Assembly (NCBI GenBank): GCA_964558115.1
Contig: CAZLCI010000040.1
Location: 1 to 18,943 of the forward strand
Direction: 5' to 3'
DNA: 18,943 nt
From: UBA3496 sp964558115
GTDB taxonomy: Bacteria > UBA8248
Shown: one piece after another, positions 15,234 through 18,943 of the stretch
How positions within the stretch are numbered: position 1 is the first letter of the stretch
Layout of the letters: the number at the start of each line of letters is the position of its first letter
Made by a program: the position numbers and the translations under genes
Notes under the pieces: generated by a model
Database searches by the model: none
The model's input: only the letters and a program-made list of their open reading frames with translations
What the model was told of the DNA's origin: nothing

Positions 15234-15956
15234 ATGTCTATTCATTTTGATGTTTTAACTATTTTCCCTAATTCACTCGATAAAGTTTTTGAACACGGTG
15301 TTGTTGGGAGAGCTATAGAAAAAGGATTGATTAAATTGAATATTTGGAATTTAAGAGATTTTTCTGATGGAGCATATAAAAAAGTAGACGATGAACCTTT
15401 TGGTGGTGGAGCAGGTATGGTTTTGAAAATTGAGCCCATTTCTAAGGCTATCGAAAAAATTTCAAGTGAAAATTCTAAGGAAAAATTATGGAAAGTTTTA
15501 ATGACGCCTCAAGGTCGAACTTTAGATCAAAAAATAGCTCGAAATTTATTGAAAAAAGAACGATTCTTACTGATTTGTGGAAGATATGAAGGAGTTGATG
15601 AAAGAGTTAGAGAATTTTGTGTTGACGATGAGATATCCGTTGGTGATTATGTTCTATCTGGTGGAGAAATTCCTTCAATGATTTTTATTGATGTATTATC
15701 TCGTTTGGTTCCAGGGGTTTTGTCAAACAAAAATTCTTTGAAAGATGAAAGTTTTTCAGATGGATTGTTGGATTATCCTCATTACACTCGTCCAGCAGAA
15801 TATAATGGAATGAAAGTTCCGAATGTTCTTTTGTCAGGTAATCATGATGAAATTCAGATGTGGAGAAAGAATGAATCATTAAAAAGGACGAGAATTCGCA
15901 GAAGAGATTTGTTTGATGAAAATAAGCTATCAGATAAAGATATAGAGACAAAATAA
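15234..15956 (+). CDS. trmD: tRNA (guanine-37-N1)-methyltransferase TrmD
   Basis: TrmD methylates G37 next to the anticodon, preventing +1 frameshifts; it is a SPOUT dimer with a deep trefoil knot. The 240 residues show FDVLTIFP, DDEPFGGGAGMVL (52-64), LMTPQGRTLDQ, ICGRYEGVDERV (114-125) and ISVGDYVLSGGE (134-145). SFSDGLLDYPHYTRP (173-187) and LLSGNHDEI with W..NESLKRT.IRR follow. Arg157 matches E. coli Arg154. The residue aligned with the proposed general base Asp169 (E. coli, in EDSF) is Glu172 here (DESF). The start ATG 15234 has GAGAA about 6 bases before it. It ends just before an uncharacterised methyltransferase gene with no ordinary start codon. Confidence 0.97.
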   Translation: MSIHFDVLTIFPNSLDKVFEHGVVGRAIEKGLIKLNIWNLRDFSDGAYKKVDDEPFGGGAGMVLKIEPISKAIEKISSENSKEKLWKVLMTPQGRTLDQKIARNLLKKERFLLICGRYEGVDERVREFCVDDEISVGDYVLSGGEIPSMIFIDVLSRLVPGVLSNKNSLKDESFSDGLLDYPHYTRPAEYNGMKVPNVLLSGNHDEIQMWRKNESLKRTRIRRRDLFDENKLSDKDIETK

Positions 15957-15983
15957 ATCTTATTCATAAAAGGTGTTAGGAAA

Positions 15984-16550
15984 CTGGGGAATTTATATAT
16001 TGCATTAGTTCATTATCCTGTTTTGGATAATCTAGGTAATGAGGTCACTTCTTCAATCACTAGCTTAGACATTCATGATATTTCTCGTTCTGCACGAACT
16101 TATGGAGTTTCTAAATATTTCATAGTGCATCCATCAGAGATACAAAGAAAATTTGTCGAAAGGGTTGTAAATCATTTTGTTATAGGAGATGGGAAAAATT
16201 TTAATCCGGATAGAGGAGAGACTCTTGAGTTAGTTGAAGTTTCAAAATCTTTAGAAGTGGTAATGAAAAGAATAACTGAGATGGAAAGTAAAAAGCCGTT
16301 TTTGGTTACAACCACTGCAAAAGATCATTCGACTCAAATAAGTTATGATTTTTTGCGAGAAAAAATTTTAAAAGAACCTGACCCATTTTTATTGGTCTTT
16401 GGAACTAGTTGGGGATTGTCAAAAATAATTATTGATAATTCTGATTTTGTTTTATCGCCGCTAAGAAGTGTGAAAAATTTAAAATACAACCATCTTTCAG
16501 TACGCTCTGCTTCAGGAATAATCTTAGATAAAATTTTTGGTAGGAATTGA
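15984..16550 (+). CDS. Uncharacterised RNA methyltransferase of the trmD-rplS cluster (COG4752 / Methyltrn_RNA_4 type)
   Basis: The protein resembles the SPOUT-like family found between trmD and rplS in deltaproteobacteria, Aquificae and relatives. Its RNA substrate is, as far as I know, not established. Visible blocks are the N-terminal LYIALVHYPVLDNLGNEV, TSLDIHDISRSARTYGV, FLLVFGTSWGLSKIII, and a C-terminal knot-like LKYNHLSVRSASGIILDKI. The frame is open from 15957, but no ATG, GTG or TTG occurs before TTG 16023, which would remove the first conserved strand. I place the start at CTG 15984, about 9 bases after AAAGGTG (15969-15975), giving 188 residues that begin MGNLYIALVHYP. ATT at 15999 is an alternative. 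The family call is firm; the start is uncertain. Confidence 0.82.
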   Translation: MGNLYIALVHYPVLDNLGNEVTSSITSLDIHDISRSARTYGVSKYFIVHPSEIQRKFVERVVNHFVIGDGKNFNPDRGETLELVEVSKSLEVVMKRITEMESKKPFLVTTTAKDHSTQISYDFLREKILKEPDPFLLVFGTSWGLSKIIIDNSDFVLSPLRSVKNLKYNHLSVRSASGIILDKIFGRN

Positions 16551-16575
16551 TTTAGTATTCAAATCTATGTATAAG
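16547..16575 (+). promoter_or_regulatory. Weak candidate promoter before rplS
   Basis: TTGATT (16547-16552), a 17-base spacer and TATAAG (16570-16575) lie 22 bases before the rplS start. It could give extra expression of rplS over its upstream neighbours. The match is modest in AT-rich sequence and may be chance. Confidence 0.3.
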
Positions 16576-16597
16576 AGTATTTTTTTGGAGATTTTAC

Positions 16598-16945
16598 TTG
16601 AATCTTATAGATGCATTGGAAAAACAAGGTATGCGTAAAGATGTCCCTAGAGTTCAATCTGGAGATACAGTACGTGTTCATGTTAAAATTGTAGAAGGTG
16701 ATAAAGAAAGAATACAGATTTTTGAGGGGATTGTTATTGGACTTAGTGGTGGTGGCCTCCGAGAAACATTTCGTGTTCGTAAAATTTCTTATGGAATAGG
16801 GGTAGAAAGAATATTTCCCTTGCATTCTCCAAGGTTAGACAAGATTGAAGTAGTTAAGAAGGGTAGAGTAAGACGTGCTAAACTCTATTATTTGAGAGAT
16901 AGAAAAGGTAAGGCTGCTCAAATAAGAGAAAAAAGAAGAGTCTAA
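16598..16945 (+). CDS. rplS: Large ribosomal subunit protein bL19
   Basis: bL19 sits at the 30S-50S interface. The 115 residues match the family throughout: IDALEKQGMRKDVPRVQSGD, VRVHVKIVEGDKERIQIFEG, GGGLRETFRVRKISYGIGVE, RIFPLHSPRLDKIEV and GRVRRAKLYYLRDRKGKAA. The start is TTG 16598 with TGGAG (16586-16590), 7 bases before. It closes the ffh-rplS run. The stop lies just 2 bases from the end of the converging hydrolase gene, with no hairpin between them. Confidence 0.98.
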   Translation: MNLIDALEKQGMRKDVPRVQSGDTVRVHVKIVEGDKERIQIFEGIVIGLSGGGLRETFRVRKISYGIGVERIFPLHSPRLDKIEVVKKGRVRRAKLYYLRDRKGKAAQIREKRRV

Positions 16946-16947
16946 TT

Positions 16948-17937
16948 CTATGCTTCAAGGAAATTTTGTACCTCACACATAAATTCTTTTCTGCACCATT
17001 CAAATTGAGCAAAATGTGTTGCATCACCAAAAATTATCATTCTTTTTCCTTCACTATTTCTAAGTGCCTTATATAAACCAAAAAACTCTGGATCAAGGGA
17101 ACTTCTATCATGGTCTCCTTTTATTAAGAGAACAGGACACTTGATTTTTTCAGCGTCATATAAAGGAATATTTCTTGCTCTATCATAACGATCTGCCATT
17201 GGCCCATTCGGAATTCTAACACCTGGAGTACGTCTTCTTTGTCCTTCTCTGTCAAATTTTAGCTGTTGTAGCCAAAATTGTTTAATTGCTTTTTCCGTTC
17301 TCCATTTCCTATGTTTCCCTATCGGGATACTTCCATCCCAACGCTCACGTTGTTCGGATTCAGTTACCCATCTCCAAGAACCAATTTTCGGATTCCATCT
17401 CCCCGGTTTTTTAGGGTCTTCACTTTCTGCAGCTCTCTTAGGGTCATCATATGCATAAAATGGAGCGTAAAGTGCTAGACGTTTAATTTTTTTTGGATTT
17501 AGAGAAGTATAAGCGGCAGTTGTTGTCGTTCCCCATGAGTATCCTAATAGTAGTAACTTTTTAATTTTGTTTTTCTTGCATATATAATTTACAGCCGCAT
17601 CTATATCTTTTACTGCAGTCATACCCCTGATTATTGGAGACTTATTAATTGGCGATTTTCCTAATTCAGGTATTCTCGTAGATAATCCGTAACCTCTAAC
17701 AGATAAAGAAAAAACATTCATTCCTTTGTTTGCTATGAAATCCATCCAAGAATAGCCGGGCAACGAAAAATCAAAAGCAATTGGTCCTGGAACACTTTGT
17801 CCATGGACCATTAAAAGAGTTGTGTCAGCGTCCTTCTTTTTCATTCCTTTAGGTTTTTTCTCTCTTAAATGAAGAACAATATCGGGATCATGAGATGGAA
17901 TGAAATTTTCTATGACTTCAATTTTTTTGATTGCCAT
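16948..17937 (-). CDS. Alpha/beta-fold hydrolase (unknown substrate)
   Basis: The 329-residue protein has the alpha/beta hydrolase fold. The oxyanion region is LLMVHGQSVPG (41-51), followed by VFSLSVRGYGLST. The nucleophile elbow is LGYSWGT with Ser134, the acid is probably Asp277 in KGDHDRSS, and the base is His308 in GDATHFAQFE. A long, basic, Trp-rich insert (about 165-255) forms a lid or cap. There is no signal peptide, so it is probably cytoplasmic. It may be an esterase, lipase-like enzyme or C-C hydrolase; the sequence does not decide. The start ATG 17937 is supported by AAGGTG just upstream on the minus strand. It lies opposite to its neighbours and separates rplS from rnhB, which are usually adjacent. 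That suggests a later insertion of this gene. Confidence 0.88.
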   Translation of the reverse strand: MAIKKIEVIENFIPSHDPDIVLHLREKKPKGMKKKDADTTLLMVHGQSVPGPIAFDFSLPGYSWMDFIANKGMNVFSLSVRGYGLSTRIPELGKSPINKSPIIRGMTAVKDIDAAVNYICKKNKIKKLLLLGYSWGTTTTAAYTSLNPKKIKRLALYAPFYAYDDPKRAAESEDPKKPGRWNPKIGSWRWVTESEQRERWDGSIPIGKHRKWRTEKAIKQFWLQQLKFDREGQRRRTPGVRIPNGPMADRYDRARNIPLYDAEKIKCPVLLIKGDHDRSSLDPEFFGLYKALRNSEGKRMIIFGDATHFAQFEWCRKEFMCEVQNFLEA

Positions 17938-17973
17938 CTTTCACCTTTTCGTTTTAGTTAGTTTCTTGCACAA

Positions 17974-18002
17974 ACCATAGATTGTATTGTTTTCGTTTTC
18001 AA
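17974..18002 (-). promoter_or_regulatory. Candidate promoter of the hydrolase gene
   Basis: On the minus strand TTGAAA (18002-17997), a 17-base spacer and TATGGT (17979-17974) lie about 37 bases before the ATG. The facing rnhB promoter must lie in the same 129-base gap. I see only weak -10-like TATGAT (18020-18025) and TATACT (18052-18057) for it, without a good -35 box. Confidence 0.35.
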
Positions 18003-18066
18003 GTTTAAGTTCTTATTTATATGATAAATTTGTTAGAATTGTATCAGAATTTATACTTGGAGTTTT

Positions 18067-18660
18067 ATGTATTCTTATGAGAAAAAATTAGGCAGAAGTT
18101 TCAACCTTATAGCTGGGATAGATGAAGTTGGAAGAGGGCCGTTAGCAGGTCCCGTTATAGCGGCATCCGTCATTCTAGACCCTTTGCGTCCTATTGAAGG
18201 TATTCAAGATAGCAAGAAAATTTCTCCAAGAAAAAGAGAAAAGCTTTTACATGAGATACTTGATAAATCAGTTTCTGTCTCGATTGCATCCATAGGACCA
18301 CGAAAAATTGAACGTATAAATATTCTAAACGCTTCATTAGAGGCAATGAGAGTTTCTGTGTCTCGGTTAGTGCTTAAACCTGATTTTCTTTTGATTGATG
18401 GAAACAGAATGATAGATTCTACGATTCCTCAAGAAACGATAGTAAAAGGTGACTCACTCTGCGCAAGTATTGCTGCCGCAAGTATAGTTGCCAAAGTTTG
18501 TAGAGATAAAATTATGGTTAGGATGAATTCGCATTATCCTGGATATGGTTTTGAAAAACATAAAGGTTATCCTACTAAAGAACATCTTAAGTGTATCCGG
18601 AACCTAGGTGCATCTAAAATACACAGACGTACATTTAATGGCGTTAATTTAGAAATCTGA
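18067..18660 (+). CDS. rnhB: Ribonuclease HII
   Basis: RNase HII cuts RNA in RNA-DNA hybrids and at single ribonucleotides in DNA. The 197 residues contain the four active-site acids: Asp19 and Glu20 in IAGIDEVGRGPLAGPV, Asp112 in LLIDGN, and Asp130 in VKGDSLCASIAAASIVAKV. The spacing matches E. coli RnhB. HYPGYGFEKHKGYPTKEH and IHRRTF are further family blocks. The start ATG 18067 follows TTGGAG (18057-18062). In many relatives it directly follows rplS; here it has its own upstream region after the divergent hydrolase. It converges on coaX with only 5 bases between the stops. Confidence 0.97.
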   Translation: MYSYEKKLGRSFNLIAGIDEVGRGPLAGPVIAASVILDPLRPIEGIQDSKKISPRKREKLLHEILDKSVSVSIASIGPRKIERINILNASLEAMRVSVSRLVLKPDFLLIDGNRMIDSTIPQETIVKGDSLCASIAAASIVAKVCRDKIMVRMNSHYPGYGFEKHKGYPTKEHLKCIRNLGASKIHRRTFNGVNLEI

Positions 18661-18665
18661 TCGAA

Positions 18666-18943
18666 TCAGTTTAATTCTGCGATAAGTCGAAGACCAATAA
18701 GAGTTAGATCTGTGTTTTTTTCATCGTAAAAATTTTCTTCCTCAGAAAAAATTGAACTAAATCCACCTGTAGCAACTATCTTTGTTTTAGGTCCGAGTTC
18801 TTTTTTCATATTTTCCAAAATCTCTTTAACTAAACCACGGTAGCCAAAAAACATTCCTGCTTGAATACTATTTGTTGTATTTTTGCCAATTATATTTTGT
18901 GGCATTTTTGGTTCCACTCTCGGGAGTTTTGCCGTTCTTTCTG
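18666..18943 (-). CDS. coaX: Type III pantothenate kinase, C-terminal part (5' end outside the window)
   Basis: CoaX phosphorylates pantothenate, the first step of coenzyme A synthesis, and belongs to the ASKHA fold. About 91 codons are visible. The minus-strand frame runs in from the window edge as ERTAKLPRV, then IIGKNTTNSIQAGMFFGYRG, and KIVATGGFSSIF. These are characteristic CoaX C-terminal blocks: the TAKLPRV and IGKNT..S.Q.G...GY motifs and the ATGG phosphate-binding region. The GTG at 18917 is not the start because homology continues upstream of it. The stop is TGA at 18668-18666. The N-terminal DxGNT motif would lie beyond base 18943. Confidence 0.93.
   Translation of the reverse strand, partial: ERTAKLPRVEPKMPQNIIGKNTTNSIQAGMFFGYRGLVKEILENMKKELGPKTKIVATGGFSSIFSEEENFYDEKNTDLTLIGLRLIAELN

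Noticed and set aside
1..18943. Mobile elements, CRISPR arrays, tRNA or rRNA genes
   Set aside because: No transposase or integrase, no regularly spaced repeats, and no tRNA-like cloverleaf or rRNA sequence was recognised by reading; coding genes fill the window.

Overview
This window is an AT-rich, tightly packed stretch of bacterial chromosome made almost entirely of housekeeping genes. It holds 24 protein-coding genes, two of them cut by the window edges. There are no RNA genes, mobile elements or CRISPR arrays that I can support. No stretch over 300 bases lacks a gene. The longest gaps are the umuD/recA control region (about 220 bases), recA-fmt (about 195) and the hydrolase/rnhB divergent gap (129).

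Organism: the gene order points to a Gram-negative bacterium of deltaproteobacterial grade (Desulfobacterota, SAR324, Dadabacteria or similar). The informative clusters are tsf-pyrH-frr-uppS-cdsA-dxr, fmt-rsmB-PASTA-rpe, and ffh-rpsP-rimM-trmD-(Methyltrn_RNA_4 family)-rplS-rnhB-coaX. The AT-rich base composition, tiny intergenic gaps and near-absent terminators fit a streamlined, perhaps aquatic, lineage. I cannot place it more precisely without a phylogeny.

Layout. (1) 1-5809, + strand: EF-Ts (3' part), UMP kinase, ribosome recycling factor, undecaprenyl diphosphate synthase, CDP-diglyceride synthase, DXP reductoisomerase, PgpA and the CinA C-terminal amidase. This is a translation, isoprenoid and phospholipid block. 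The MEP enzyme (dxr) supplies isoprenoid precursors that UppS turns into the cell-wall lipid carrier, and CdsA and PgpA act in the same phospholipid pathway. (2) 5827-8946: a DNA-damage module. umuDC (minus strand) and recA (plus strand) diverge from a shared control region rich in repeats and promoter-like elements. RecA filaments normally trigger UmuD self-cleavage, so the three products act together. recA ends at a long hairpin. (3) 9073-13039, +: fmt, rsmB, a membrane-anchored PASTA protein and rpe. (4) 13120-16945, +: ffh (behind a near-consensus promoter), rpsP, rimM, trmD, an uncharacterised RNA methyltransferase and rplS, forming a ribosome, tRNA modification and protein targeting operon. 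(5) 16948-18943: an alpha/beta hydrolase on the minus strand splits rplS from rnhB, followed by convergent rnhB (+) and coaX (-, cut by the window end).

Most of the window is ordinary core genome and I do not see a new defence or mobile system. The most useful leads are the shared operator-like motif between umuDC and recA, the lack of any ATG/GTG/TTG start for the full-length methyltransferase after trmD, altered GTPase motifs in Ffh, and an Asp-to-Glu change at the expected catalytic base of TrmD.
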